From: Zonotrichia leucophrys gambelii
Taxonomy: Eukaryota; Chordata; Aves; Passeriformes; Passerellidae
Assembly (NCBI RefSeq): GCF_028769735.1
Contig: NC_088200.1
Location: 74,021,894 to 74,085,893 of the forward strand
DNA: 64,000 bases
Direction: 5' to 3'
A program made the position numbers and the translations under genes. The notes under the pieces were generated by a model. That model did not search any database. It was not told where the DNA came from and saw only the letters and a program-made list of their open reading frames with translations. Positions 45,116 to 56,412 of the stretch are shown one piece after another. Numbering within the stretch: the stretch's first letter is position 1; every line of letters begins with the position of its first letter.

Positions 45116-47761
45116 TGGTTATGTTCTTTCCTTAAGCTTGATTACCATGGGGGGGCATTTTTCACTCTCTCTGGTACAGCAGAGGCCCATACCTTTGAAA
45201 ACACTTATTTACTTATTCTAATATCTCCTTACTAATGTCTTTCTTAATTTCAGTATCTGTTAATGTTAAGCCTAATATCTTTGTATCATTTGCCTCCAGA
45301 GTAACCTTTCTCATTTGAGAATGTTTAGCAAATTGAGTGAATTGTACAAAAACTTTTAAGTACACATAGTACACATGTTACTTTAAAGGTTTGCAAAAGT
45401 ATGCCTTCTCAGACTGGCCAGTTGTTCCCCACACTACAACATAAACGTTCTCCACAGGTACTAAAGCTATATTTAAAACTGAATGTATGGCCCTTGTGTG
45501 GACAAAAATTCTTCCTGTTTGGGGAGGTCATCTTTATCCTTCCTCCCTTAGCTTGGGAGGAGCCTTTAACAAATCATATGTACTCATTTTGCGAACTGTT
45601 TTTGCTTTGCATTTCAGCATGATAATCGTTGCTTGACTTCATATGTTGCTATCTTATGCTGTATGCTGAACAACACGTTTGATTTGCTTTCTCTTTGCCT
45701 TGTTTTCTTTTTCAAGGGCCAAGACCATAGGGTGGTCTGATCTCACAGTCTCTTTGCCATTCTGGGTGATTTCTTAAAATAAAAAGACATTTCATCATAC
45801 AAAAACTCTATCCCATTTATCTTCCTATTTTAAAACAGTACTAACTGCAATGAAGTATTATAAATCTTTTTCTTTTCTGAGCTGCTGTTACTGGCAACCT
45901 TCTCCCAGTGAGCCCTTCCTCCCAAAAAGGGGCTAATTTAGGAACCTCTTCGCTCTGGTCAGTTCTCATTATCTCTTTCTCCTTCCCCTATCTCGCTTCC
46001 AGTTTCTCAGTCTTCCTCCTACACACACACAGCTCCAGGTGGCAGGTATCAGATGTGATTCCCACACACAAGCTCTAAGATCTTAGGTTCTGAATCAGCT
46101 TTATCAGAAACCTTTGATTTACACTTGGGGCATGTGCCCTGACGCTTATTAAAACAGCAATACCAGTGTTTCTCACAAATTCTGCACTGCAATAATACCT
46201 GCACAGCCAGATTTTGCCCACAGGTCATTCCTGTGTTCCCTGGAGAAGCCAGGCAGCCAGAGTTGTCCCTGTGCTCAGGGGACAGCCACTGTCACCTCAC
46301 GCAGCGTGTCAGCCTCTCAATGCACCAAAGGCTCCCCAAAATTGCCCGCAAAGGCAAGCTATTCTGTTTGTAACAGAGAACTTTAAATCCCTACAGCAGA
46401 CTGTTACCAGTCCAGACTTGCTATGGTACTAGCTGAAGTCTCATTAACTAATTCATCTGTTCTATCTAAAATCTGTTTTACAAAATATCAGTCTTTTCTA
46501 GTTCTCTTCTTGCACAATCTAATTAAGCACTGTGTCTACTTACACTTGTTTTACTGCCTTGCAAAAAGGTTGTGCTTGCCTTAGCCGAAACTCTGATATG
46601 CCCACAGACACAGACACACATGCACCCCCCCTTTATCTCAAGTTCACTAGAGCCAAGGCTTGAATTGCTGTGAGGGGGAGAATTCTTGGAATTCCTTTAA
46701 TTCACTTTATCGTAGTTAAACATAAATCACCATACTATAGTTCTTCTGTGTAAAATGCTACTCTTGTTGCAAACAAAATCTTAAAATCTCCACAAACACC
46801 ACTATACAATCTGAGAATCAAATTACCACAATGCAGTGAAAGAAAATCACCACACAAAATCACTGGGAAAGGGCATATTTCTCAAAGTGCCCACTCTTCT
46901 CAACACAACACAGCATACCATAATTCAGCATTTACTCACATCAGTTTTTCCTGGACAGAATCAAAATAACAGCACACAGTCTAGAGATCAAGTCCAAACA
47001 TTCAAGGCAAAGGAACTCTCTGAGCTCGTACTCATGGTTACAATGTACCAAATTTACACAAATGACTACATTTAAACACAATAAATACCATCACTGATGT
47101 TCCTCCACTCGCGTCTCCGCAGGGTAGTTCTCTCCCTGCCCCCACAGCCTGCTGCAGCCTCAGGCCTCACTCGGCTGCTTCAAATATGGGTAGTACTCAC
47201 CCCCCCGCACTGTAGGGCACTATAGATCTACTCTCTTTTATACACCATGGACTTATACACTTGCATGATTACAAACACAGTGCACTGACCACACAATGCA
47301 TTAACCATACAGCGACACAGTGTCTGGACATCACACACACACACAAACACAAATAAAACACACATGGGTTCAGCAGTTCTGCTCTATCAGAACAATGAAC
47401 CCCCAATACACACATACACGTGTTCACCCGACCTACCCCCAGGGTCACTAGTGATCTGCCCTATCAGAACGATGAACCCCATCTCTAATATAGCTGCTCC
47501 ATCAGCTGAACCCAGACGTCTCTGAGTGATTTACTCCCTACTGAGTGATTTACTCCCTAGCTCTCTTTTTCCTCCCCCGGGGGCCCCTCAGTACATACCG
47601 TATTCTCCTCCGCAGGCCAGCAGGTGCTTGTCTATCCTCGCCGGAGGCAAGCTGAGACAAGTGGAGCCCCATCAGGAAAAAAATCCTAGGGTGCACCTTG
47701 GAGGTCCGTCTATCCCCCCTGCCCCTCTGGGGACAGAGAATTCCTGCCTGGCTCACCATAA
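45116..47761 (-). pseudogene. Leader, gag and protease region of provirus D, degraded
   Basis: No capsid homology region, protease DTG or Met-Gly start could be read with confidence. The part next to the 5' LTR (47760-47100) is the leader; after the LTR end it reads TTATGGTGAGCCAGGC, a candidate primer site I could not assign to a tRNA. A CA-rich run lies at about 47332-47352. Confidence 0.45.
46049..46228 (-). CDS. Small cysteine-rich frame in provirus D
   Basis: A 59-codon frame from ATG at 46228 (the open stretch reaches back to a TGA near 46294). It has eight Cys, six of them in one cluster: CRIC at residues 15-18, His 21, CC at 24-25, CPKC at 33-36. The spacing C-X2-C-X2-H-X2-C-C-X7-C-X2-C looks like a metal-binding fold but is not the CCHC knuckle of Gag. 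It lies between the leader and RT, where gag nucleocapsid or protease is expected, so a divergent nucleocapsid is possible. A captured host zinc-ribbon exon is the alternative. I do not recognise the family. Confidence 0.4.
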   Translation of the reverse strand: MTCGQNLAVQVLLQCRICEKHWYCCFNKRQGTCPKCKSKVSDKADSEPKILELVCGNHI

Positions 47762-48233
47762 TGTTTTGCGGAGAAAAGAAGAAACCTCACAACTTTATAA
47801 AAGTTGTAAAGCTCAGTATGTTTAATTACGGCGCTGGACACATGCGGAGAAAACTCTCCTCAAAAGGCATGCGTACCTCTGAGAACTTCAGATCTTCTTT
47901 TATCCCCCTCTCAAATACATATGCATAAAGTTTCACAATAAGTTCATACATATTCATTTTTATGGGTTTCATGTGACTTTTACCACTAGTTCCTTTTTAT
48001 CAGAAAGACTTCTGAGGTCAGGCTGACTTGCCCTTACAGCAGTCCCTGTCTCTCTCTATCATCTTCTGTCTCCTCCCCTTTATCTTTGTCCTTTGTTGAA
48101 GTAACTTCACTGAGCTTAGGCCTTGCAGTCTGGCTAAGTAACTACAATTTCTAACCACAGACTCAACTCAGAAATGTACATTTCACCTAAATTAAAATGG
48201 ATTTCTATCCTGGAAAATTTTCACTTTGCTTCA
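47762..48233 (-). repeat. 5' LTR of provirus D
   Basis: 472 bp; on the minus strand TGAAGCAAAGTG...GCAAAACA. Same length as the 3' LTR. Confidence 0.92.
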
Positions 48234-50236
48234 GGTCTAAGCCTTGCTAGTTCATCAACTCTGTTGTTCCATTCACCTGCTTGATTCCCATCTGTTTGAT
48301 GGGAAGCTACCCAACCAACCAGAAAGTTTCCTTTACTGGTGATTTCTAGGATTTCTTTCCATTTATCTTTCTGCCACACAGGGATTCTGTTAACTTCCCA
48401 GCCTTTCCGTTGCCAGAAAGGGAGCCACTCAGTGCAGCCTTTGTATACTGCATATGAATCAGTATAGATGTAAACAGGAGAAGTGTTTTGTGCCTCACGC
48501 TGGAAAACACTCCAGAGGGCTATGAGTTCTCCTACCTGAGCGCTGCCCTCCCTCTTCTGTGATAATTTTTTCACCAGATGAAATATGCAAGGCAGCCGCC
48601 TTATATTTCCAAATTTTTCTTTCCCGCTTTGAGGAGGCATCTGTAAACCAACAGTTTGCTGCTAACTCAGGTTAGAAGGGTGGTGCTACTTTTATTAGTG
48701 AAGCAGGTTTGTCTTGGCTACTATCCAGGCTCTCAGTATCTTGTATTGCCAAGAATTTTGCAGCACCTTCTGTGACAGGAAAGCTATTGCAGTAATACTC
48801 TATTTGAGCATACCACTTCCTGACTGATGACTTTTGGGCTATGCCGTCAGGCAGAGGGGTCCCATTTGTGACAGCTTTAATTACTTTGAAGGGATCTCTC
48901 AAGATGATAGCTTGCTGCCGTGTGATTTTTTCTACTTCAATGAGAGCTAAGCTAACAACAAACAATCCTTTTTACAGGAAGTGTATCTTTTCTCAGCATC
49001 TTTAAAACCACGGGTAAAGAAGCTGACAGGCCTTGTTGGACCCCCAGGACCTTGCTGCCAGATGTGTATTGATAGCCCTAAGGAGGTAAATCCCCATTCC
49101 ACTTGGAAAGCGTCTTTTGGATGAATGAGCCCCAATGCCTGATGTGCAGTGGCTTCAAAAATCAGTAATTGCAGTGCTTCTTCCTGAAAAGGAGTCCAAT
49201 CCCATTTGACTCCTTTTCTTAGTAAATTGTAAAGGGGCCTAGCAGTGATTGAGAAATCTGGGATATGTTTCCTCCAGAATACCTACAGTCCTAAAGCTTG
49301 CTGGAGGTCCTTTTTGTTTTCAGGCATTTTCATCTGTTCTAAAGAAGGTAAAGTGTCAGGTTGGATGCATGTGCTTCCAGATCACCACCAAATTCCCAGA
49401 AATTTTACTTCCTGAGAAGGCTTCTGAATTTTCTCTGAGGGAATCTTTAAATCAAGGCTGTCCAGATGAGAAATTATATTCTGTTGGAGATCCCCCACCT
49501 CTTTAATTTCTTCTCCTCCTACCAAAATGTCATCAATGTATTGGTACACAGCTACAGTGTCAAGTTTAGGTATTTTTTCTAATTCCTTAGCTAAAGCATG
49601 GTGTGCTAGAGTTGGAGAGTGTTTGTATCCCTGAGGAAGTCTGGTGAATGTTTACTGTTGTCCCTCCCATGTGAGTGCAAAGTGGTCCTAACCCTAACCC
49701 GTGTCCTCTGGTTGTATAGGTATCATGAAGAACATGTCTTTGACATCTATGGTTGCCATGACTGTGTGAGTTTTTTTTTGTATTGATGTTATTAATTCAG
49801 CTAAATTTGGCACTGCTGCAGCCAGAGGATCAGTGTTGGCATTGAGCCTACGATAATCTATCGTAAGTCTCCACTTCCCGTTGGGTTTTCGGACTGGCCA
49901 CACGGGTGAATTCTATGGGGAGTGTGTGTTAATTATTATTCCTTGATCACGCAATTCCTGAATAACTGGTTTGATGCCTTCTCTAGCTCCAGAAGGCAAG
50001 GGATACTGTTTCACATTGATTGTTTTACTGTAAGGCAGTGCGGGTGCGGTCTGAAGCAGCCTAATGTTAAGTGGCGGAGTGCCAAAAGACCACAGAAAAC
50101 CCTCGGTGTCTTCCCACTGCCTTCCTGCAAGGACATCCATTCCTTGCAGATTATTCGGGATGTCCCCAATTACCATTTTGACAACCAATTGATTTTCTTC
50201 TCCAGGGAGTGTTACTTTGACTAGAGCAACATTCAT
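48234..50236 (-). pseudogene. pol: RT and RNase H part of B2 pol
   Basis: The frame 50236-49913 contains the protease end and RT start (VKQYPLPSGAREGIKPVIQE). The frame 49903-49694 has PVRKPNGKWRLTIDYRRLN and ATIDVKDMFFMIP. The catalytic box reads QYIDDILVG near 49525-49550. The connection region (DAFQVEWGFTSLGLSIHIW) is at 49135-48947. RNase H at 48640-48234 has YIYTDSYAVYKG and a final WVASHQTDGNQAGEW ... DELA. The PVRKPNG and YIDD forms fit ERVL-like RT. Several stops and shifts interrupt it. Provirus D begins directly after the end of RNase H. Confidence 0.85.
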
Positions 50237-50420
50237 TGGTTCCTAAAGCATTAAGAACGCAGCATTGCCTTTTTGTTGGAACAACTCCAGACTTCTGGGC
50301 ATCTCTATGTGTTACTACGGAGATCTGGGCTCCCGTATCAACAATGAAGGTTACCAGAACATTTTTGGGGCCTGTGATAGCTGTAATTAACCTGTCTCCT
50401 GATTTATTTTTTGTGAGCAT
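50151..50420 (-). pseudogene. pro: Protease of B2
   Basis: The frame carries VTFIVDTGAQISVV, the catalytic DTGA of retroviral aspartic protease, about 100 bases after the end of the gag frame. It overlaps the start of the RT frame because of a frameshift, which is probably a decay event. Confidence 0.8.
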
Positions 50421-50473
50421 TTGTAAGTAAACCCAACCTCCGCCCCTTCGCTCACCTGTAAGCGGCGGAGATA

Positions 50474-52358
50474 TTAGTCTCCCGAAAGCTCTGTTGGTGA
50501 AGATTCACTGTTTGTGTTTTGGGGCACGGCTGGGTGGGCAGTTATGTCGCTTAGGCTCTGTGAAAGAAGTTGTAAAAGAGTTACTTCTGGCTTAGTGCTA
50601 GTGCTTTTCAGGAGACATGCAGCCAGGGTTTCACTGTCCAAGTTCTGTGAAAGAAGCTGAGAAAGAGTTAATTTTGGCTCACTGGCTGTGTTCTGCGGGA
50701 GAGGCTGAGACGCAGCTTCATTGCCCAGATTCCAAGGGAGAAGCTGGGAAAGGGTTAACTTTGGCTCGCTGCCTGTGTTCTGTGGGAGAGACCGTGATGT
50801 ACTGTGTGTACTGTACTGTGTATTGGTAGGAGTGTTTGTTAGTTTCTGATGAGGGAGGGGGATAGGTGCACTGGGGTGGGTGGAGGTATTTGGTCTCCTA
50901 AAATTCCAGTTAGTTATGACTTTCTGCAATTTTTCAAGTGGTAAACCATCCATTATGTCCCGGGGGACCCCTTTCTTTATTCCCAACATCCACCAGCATT
51001 GTCTGTTGGAAATCTGTTTTCCTGATTCTGTGTTTTCAGTGTTAGGGGTTCCCATAAATCGGACACCTTTTGTTTTTTCTGATTTTTCTTCCAGGGTTTT
51101 TACAGGCCCATACTGTCCACAATAATTTATTAAATCAACTGCTACTTCACTCCATGTCCAAAACTTACAGCTGCTGCTAGATGTGTCAGATGGTGTTGTG
51201 AGGGTCTGTGTTGGTGTATAGGGTGAAGGTGCAGTGTCAGTGGACTCAGACTGCTCAGTGGAGTTGTTAAGAAGCCTATCCAGTCTATCTATTGGGCTTA
51301 AAGCCATAATTGTTTTTTGAATAGTAATTGCTGTTGATTTCAGTGCTTCTGGAAGCCCACGAATTAAAGGGGTCATAATTTCAGGCTTCACAGGCAGTTG
51401 CATTGGGGATTCAAAGCCAGGAATTAATTTTTTCTCATTAATCATTTGCAAACATGCAGCTTTTTGTACACTTTCTAGGATTTGGTCAGGGGTAGTGGCA
51501 ATTGCTAGGGGATCACCCCTTTTCAGGGGATTTATTCCCCCAGCCCAATAGGCTGCACGTTGTGTTAGAGACCAGGTGTCACGCTTATCTCCTGTTGTTA
51601 GGAAAACACCATGTCCCCAATATCCACTGGCGTCTTGTTCAGTTAACTTAATCTGGTCTCTGCCAGTGAGACACACACGGAACACATATTCCGTTTCTGA
51701 TTCGTGAGGAAGACATCTAAATTCCTTTTTCAATTTAGCTAATTTGGTAGCGCTGAATGGTGTTTGTTTAGTTGTTATGTGGGGATCCAGGTCTTCATCA
51801 TTAATGTTATTATATTCAGTTTCCATAAAAGGTCTCAAATGAGGACAGCAATTTTCCCCACAATTTTTAACTGTTTCAGATTCTTTGTAAGAATAGTTTT
51901 GTTTTGCTGCCTCAAGTTCTTTGTATGGATAAATTTTTTTAATGCAAGGTGTTCCTTTTTCTTCCTCCTCTGTAGAGGAATTGATTTTGTGTATGGTTCT
52001 TCCCAAGGGCAGCTCGCAGCTTGTAAATTTAATTTCTGTCCTCATTTAACTGTTTTTGCAAGATTTCAACTAAATTTTGAAGGGAATCTATAATTACCAT
52101 TTCCTCACTCCTCCGTTTACAGCGGTTTTCTATGACAGCAGTAAGACATGCTCCAAGGACTGCGCAAGGAATGTTTTTATTTTTACCCATTTTGAATTTT
52201 GATTCATGTTGCAGAGAACATATTCTATCGATGACATTTTCTAAATTAAACCAATTGTTCTCTGCCCAAGTGTCTTCGCCAGATGACAGTTTAGCATTGT
52301 GTTTAGCAAGCAACGAGTAAAAATCAGCTTTTGCTTTAGGATTGAGATTTTCATTCAT
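50474..52358 (-). pseudogene. gag: gag of B2
   Basis: ATG at 52358 opens a frame colinear with the N-terminus of the B1 fusion (NWFNLENVIDRICSLQHESK, then IDSLQNLVEILQKQL) and breaks near 52030. A 523-codon frame (52045-50474) continues. It has an acidic linker, a conserved middle (GYWGHGVFLTTGDK, PIDRLDRLLNN) and a long C-terminal part absent from B1. That part has tandem repeats around PQNTxSEPKLTLSQLL (50560-50790). No CCHC knuckle is seen, as is usual for spuma- and some ERVL-like Gags. One frameshift near 52030 is the only obvious lesion. Confidence 0.82.
50560..50790 (-). repeat. Tandem repeats in B2 gag C-terminus
   Basis: Three to four diverged units of roughly 30 codons, each with EPKLTLSQLL or a variant followed by a Ser/Asn/Leu stretch, preserved as an open frame. 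B1 lost this whole part. Confidence 0.75.
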
Positions 52359-53090
52359 TTTGTGTGAAGGGACTAGGACTATACCAGGGAGCTAATTTGC
52401 TAACTCAAGTTATACAGACTTTTTGTTCCACTCTGTCTCCCTAGATAGCTGAAGAAACCAAAATCTGTCTGGAAGGGACTGTTTTAATTACTTCAGATTG
52501 TCCCTTCCTTTCCAGACAGTCCAGATACACGCACTTACACACACACACAAGTGTTTTCTTTGTGAGGGGACCAGAACCTAGAACAGGAGGAAAGCCACTC
52601 AGCATTCACTGGGCCGCCCCTCACTCCCCTGTGTAGGTGAAGGGACAATAACTGTCTAAAAGGCCCAGCTTAATTACTTCAAGTCTGCCCCTTCCCTTTT
52701 TTAGACAGTCCAGGTACACAAAAATACAGCAGTAAAAACAGTAATAGGTTCAAATTCAGCTCAAATACAACAGTAGCAGGCTCAGATTCAACTCAAATAC
52801 AGCAACAACAGTATAAATACCAATATCAATATCAGTAACAGCATCAATATCAGGATCAGGAGAAGTATCAGTGTCTGTGTCCATGCAGGTATCAGATCAG
52901 TAACAGAAGTGACAGTAACAATTTTCCCCTGATTTTGCACCAAAAAAATCTTTTGTATCAATTCCAGAGCCTGTGTGCTCAATCAAGCATGAGATTTGGC
53001 TTTGGCGTATGCAGTCTGCGAGAGGTTACAGACTACACAAAACCTGCAAAATCTCGCTGGCTACCAGAATCCATCCTCATCACCAATTTA
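52359..53090 (-). other. Leader of B2 with primer site
   Basis: Non-coding, with short GATACTGATATT-like repeats (about 52800-52880) also seen in B1 and B3. The primer site next to the LTR reads TTGGTGATGAGGATGGAT, a decayed version of the B1 site. Confidence 0.7.
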
Positions 53091-53988
53091 TGTGAAGGTC
53101 CGTCCGAAATGAATGGGTGACGAATGATTTTTTTGGTGCAAAAATAACCGACAAAGGCACAGGGGTATTGCAGTAACAAATCAACAAAATACAATTTTAT
53201 TGATGATAACCACAGCTGAATATGCATTTGGTTATGGAATCTGGGGAAGAGAAGGGTAGGACAAGGGAAAAAGGGAGGAAAAAGGTTAGGGAAGGGGTAT
53301 AGCTGAGAAAACGTGATGTCTTCGGGGGCCCGCCGCTGAAAATCACTGGTGCACGCTTTGGGGAAATCTCAACAGACGGTCAAACCGAACCCCAAAATAT
53401 ACGTTCTTGGTTGGGGGAATGATGGCCGAAATTAGGTTTCCATGGAGGGGAGAAGAATAGGAACAGGAGGAGTGGGAGAGGCTATTCCATTGTTTTCATG
53501 GCCAAATGCTCGCAGGTACGTTTACTCTGATTAGGTTTTCCCCCATCCCCGAGTTGGGAGGGGGTACAGTCCCAATCTCTGGAAGGAGGTTGCCAGAGGG
53601 CGTGCCAGAGGGGTAACATGGGTGTGCCACTAGGGTGCCAGAGGGGTTCTTGGTTCCTTGATGAGGGGATTCGCATCTCTGTTGGTCCATCACGGTGGTT
53701 GAAGGCAGACAAGAGGGGTCTTCTCTTGGAGGGGGGGAGCCACCCCAGAGCTCAGTCCGGCCAAGTCAGGAGTTTGGAAGAAACTCCAGTGCCATAGTTC
53801 AGAAAAGGGCATCATGCCCCTTCGAGTACAGCATGGCATGTTCTGCAACCACCCCCTGTGAAAACACTAAATAAGCCTGAGACTTTCTTTCCCAACTGGC
53901 TCAACAGTTTTTAACCTTTCGGTGGTCTTTTTCTCATGACAATTGTGAGGCAAAAAAAAAATGAAGGATTTTCGGATGGATATTCACA
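53091..53988 (-). repeat. 5' LTR of B2
   Basis: 898 bp; on the minus strand TGTGAATATCC...GACCTTCACA. The outer flank GGCCC belongs to a CR1-like segment, comparable with 55738-55760. The last 5 bp do not recur beyond the 3' LTR. Confidence 0.9.
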
Positions 53989-54660
53989 GGCCCGTGGGTA
54001 GCAGAAAGTCACTGATGGGCTTCAGCATGTGCACAGAAGGACACAGGAGCTGGGCAAGAGTGTGGAGCAGAAGCCCAGTGAGGGGGTGCTGAGAGATCTT
54101 TAGCCTGGACAATGGAAGGCATAGGAGGGACCTTCAGCAGACTTCCAACAATCCATATGTGACATTACTCACCACACACGCTGTTTCCCTACTAAACATG
54201 CCCTCAGTGAAACAAAGTGCTTTCGACACTGGAGTGGGTGATACTTCACTCTTGTAACTTGTTGGCTTGTTGTTTTTCTAGGAGAGGTTTGCGTGTTCAT
54301 TTTCCCTTTTTCCTGCAACCAAAGATTACTCGGCACTATGTTTCCTGCCCTATTCAGCCCTGGATGAGATTGTGATCCAGTTGGAGTTTTCCACATCTGT
54401 GGCAGCAGTAGTAAAGACGTTGCTGTCGTTTTCCTGCTTTTCCATTTCAGAACATTCAAGAATTAAAAGTTTTGTTTTACAGGATCAAGGTTGATTACTG
54501 ATAGCAGCCAGGGAGGAATATCAACCTCATGTCCATCCACAGTTCTCTTTAACGGGCCTGTTTTAACTTGGTCTGTGGGACTTTGATTCCCTATGTCGCT
54601 GCGGAATGTTCTGATTTCTCCTTAGAAGATGTGGTGGTTGATCTGAAAGGAAATGAATTT
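53989..54660 (+). repeat. Imperfect host duplication, copy 1
   Basis: Matches 55745-56412 over about 650 bp with scattered differences. Its first 130 bp are CR1-like (GGAGCTGGGCAAGAGTGTGG). It starts flush with the B2 LTR. Confidence 0.8.
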
Positions 54661-54709
54661 CTGAATAATAGGTGATAACTTGTCCCTCATGCTTCTCTCC
54701 CTGCCACAG

Positions 54710-54841
54710 CTGACAGAACCAAGAGCCATCTCTCCCCTGGCTCCCTCTGCTCCTGGAGAAGAAGCCCAAGAAGAGCAAATTGAGGCGGACGAGCTCCAGT
54801 TTCCATCAGTGGTCACAGAAGAGCCTGAATATCCTGAGCCC
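54710..54841 (+). CDS. Exon-like segment of an unknown host gene
   Basis: A pyrimidine-rich acceptor (CTTCTCTCCCTGCCACAG) is followed by 132 bp, exactly 44 open codons, and then a consensus donor GTAAGT at 54842. The peptide is Pro/Glu-rich (LTEPRAISPLAPSAP, then an acidic part ending EEPEYPEP). Good splice sites at both ends and a symmetrical length argue for a real internal exon or a fairly recent relic. I do not recognise the protein and see no neighbouring exon with the same quality. A link to the PAK-like exon at 11478 cannot be shown. Confidence 0.45.
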
Positions 54842-55540
54842 GTAAGTGCCAGTTGTGTGTGATGCTGTCTTTAGAGCAAGGCAGAGGTGCAAGTTTCAGA
54901 GCAGCTGGAGCTTCCTCTTGCTGGCTGAGGATGCCGAATGCTGGAGTGCTGCCAGGAGCTAGGGATTTCCTGCAGGCAGCGACAGCAGAACTTGGCCTTT
55001 GTCCTGTGATGTTGAGGCCCCAAATGGCTGGTGTCTCTGGGAGAGCATCTGGCTGCTTGGCTCAGGGAAGCTCTGTCTCTGGGCTTCTGCAGTGCTATGG
55101 CCGAGGGCACATGTGGTAGTGCGGGAGGTCAGAGGGCTTTCTTTGTTTTCCCTTGTTGGAAAGATGTGTTTCGCTTGTGAGAGTGCTCTGCAGTTTTCTT
55201 GAGGTATTCTTCAGTTCTATAGAGTCTTATTGCCAAGTTGTCTTTTGGCTTTTGATAAAACTCAATGAGATCATTGTTATATGTATGAAGCTGTGTGGGG
55301 CCATTCCCTTTCCATGTTGCCAAAGAAAGAAAGTGAGTAGTTATGAAGCGTCCTGGTGAGGCAAAAGCAGAAGTGACAAGTTTGTTTTGATGCATTTGTT
55401 GATGAAGTCTGCAGCTTTGGCAAGTGTCTTGGAGCCTGGAGTGCGGATGAGGCTGCAAGTCCTTGACTGTTTCCTTATGTTGCTCAGAAGAGGATGGCCA
55501 TCTAGAAATGGCTGATGCTGTATTTGAAGTCAAATGTGCA
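54842..55540. other. Intron-like host sequence
   Basis: No supported feature. Confidence 0.4.
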
Positions 55541-55890
55541 ACTCTGCAGCTGGGGAGCTGTGTGGGTCCAAAAGGCCCAGGGGTGCGGTAGAAGATCAGC
55601 TGAAGAAGAGCCAGCCTGGCACCAAGAAGGCCAAGGGCATGGTGGGCTGTGCCAGCAGCAATGGGGCAGCAGGAGCAGAGCAGTGAGCGTGGCCCTGTGC
55701 TGGGCAATGCTGTGGCCACAGCTGGAGTGCTGTGTGCACTTGTGGGCCCTGGGAAGCAGAAAGTCACTGATGGGCTTCAGCATGTGCACAGAAGGACACA
55801 GGAGCTGGGCAAGGGTGTGGAGCAGAGGCCCAGTGAGGAGGTGCTGAGGGAGCTTTAGCCTGGACAATGGGAGGCATAGGAGGGACCTTC
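55540..55890 (+). mobile_element. CR1 LINE fragment
   Basis: Contains the CR1 ORF2 3' pattern: GGAGTGCTGTGTGCAC, then GGAGCTGGGCAAGGGTGTGGAGC, then GAGGTGCTGAGGGAGCTTTAGCCTGGA. It is old and diverged. Part of it is present again at 54000-54150. Confidence 0.65.
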
Positions 55891-56412
55891 AGCAGACTTC
55901 CAACAATCCCTATGTGACATTACTCACTACACGGGCTGTTTCCATACTAAACATGCCCTCAGTGAAACCAAGTGCTTTAGATAACAGAATGGGTGACACT
56001 TCTATCTTGTGCCTTGTTGGCTTCTTGGTTTTCTAGGAGAGATTTGTCATGTTCATTTTCTCCTTTTCCAGGAAGCAAAGATTATTCTGCACGATGTTTC
56101 CTCTCCTTTCCAGCCCTGGATGAGATTGTGATCCAGTTGGAGTTTTTCCAGTCTGCAGCAGCAGTAGCAAAGGTGTTGCTGTCGCTTTCCTCTTTTTCTT
56201 TTTCAGAGCTTTCAAGAACTAAAAGCTGTATTTTACAGAGGCAGTGTTGCTTGCTGATAGCAGCCAGGGAGAAATAGCAACCCTATATCCATCTAGAGTT
56301 CTGTTGAATTCGCCCATTAAAATTTGGTCTATGGCATTTGCAATCTCTATGTCGCTACAGTATGTTCTGATTTCTCCTTAGAAGATGTGGTGGTAGATCT
56401 GAAAAGAAATGA
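55745..56412 (+). repeat. Imperfect host duplication, copy 2
   Basis: Second copy of 53989-54660. Similarity ends where B3 leader sequence begins (about 56413). Confidence 0.8.

Larger units (their letters stand above)
39616..48233 (-). mobile_element. Provirus D, class I (gamma-like), nested in B2 pol
   Basis: Two 472-bp LTRs (39616-40087 and 47762-48233) enclose an 8.6-kb element in the same direction as B2. The RT has LLQYVDDLLVA and integrase has DTFSGWPETFP, both gamma-like. Flanks are GGGCT (39611-39615) and GGTCT (48234-48238), a likely 5-bp duplication with one change. The LTRs differ at about 17 positions by eye (about 96% identity). B2 pol is interrupted exactly between RNase H and integrase. 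Confidence 0.88.
34124..53988 (-). mobile_element. Provirus B2, ERVL-like, split by provirus D
   Basis: Minus-strand order: 5' LTR (53988-53091), leader, gag, pro, RT-RNase H, [provirus D], integrase, env, 3' LTR (34999-34124). It is related to B1 over its whole length but keeps the pol and env parts that B1 lost. RT has YIDD and the order and motifs fit ERVL-like elements. Outer flanks are AAGAA below and GGCCC above, so no target duplication is seen. The two ends may come from different insertions or the locus may be rearranged. Confidence 0.85.

Noticed and set aside
49686..49701. CCTAACCCTAACCC, telomere-like
   Set aside because: Only about two units inside B2 RT; too short to be an interstitial telomere array.
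50560..50790. Spaced repeats that might suggest a CRISPR-like array
   Set aside because: They are diverged coding repeats in gag without constant spacers, in a vertebrate genome.
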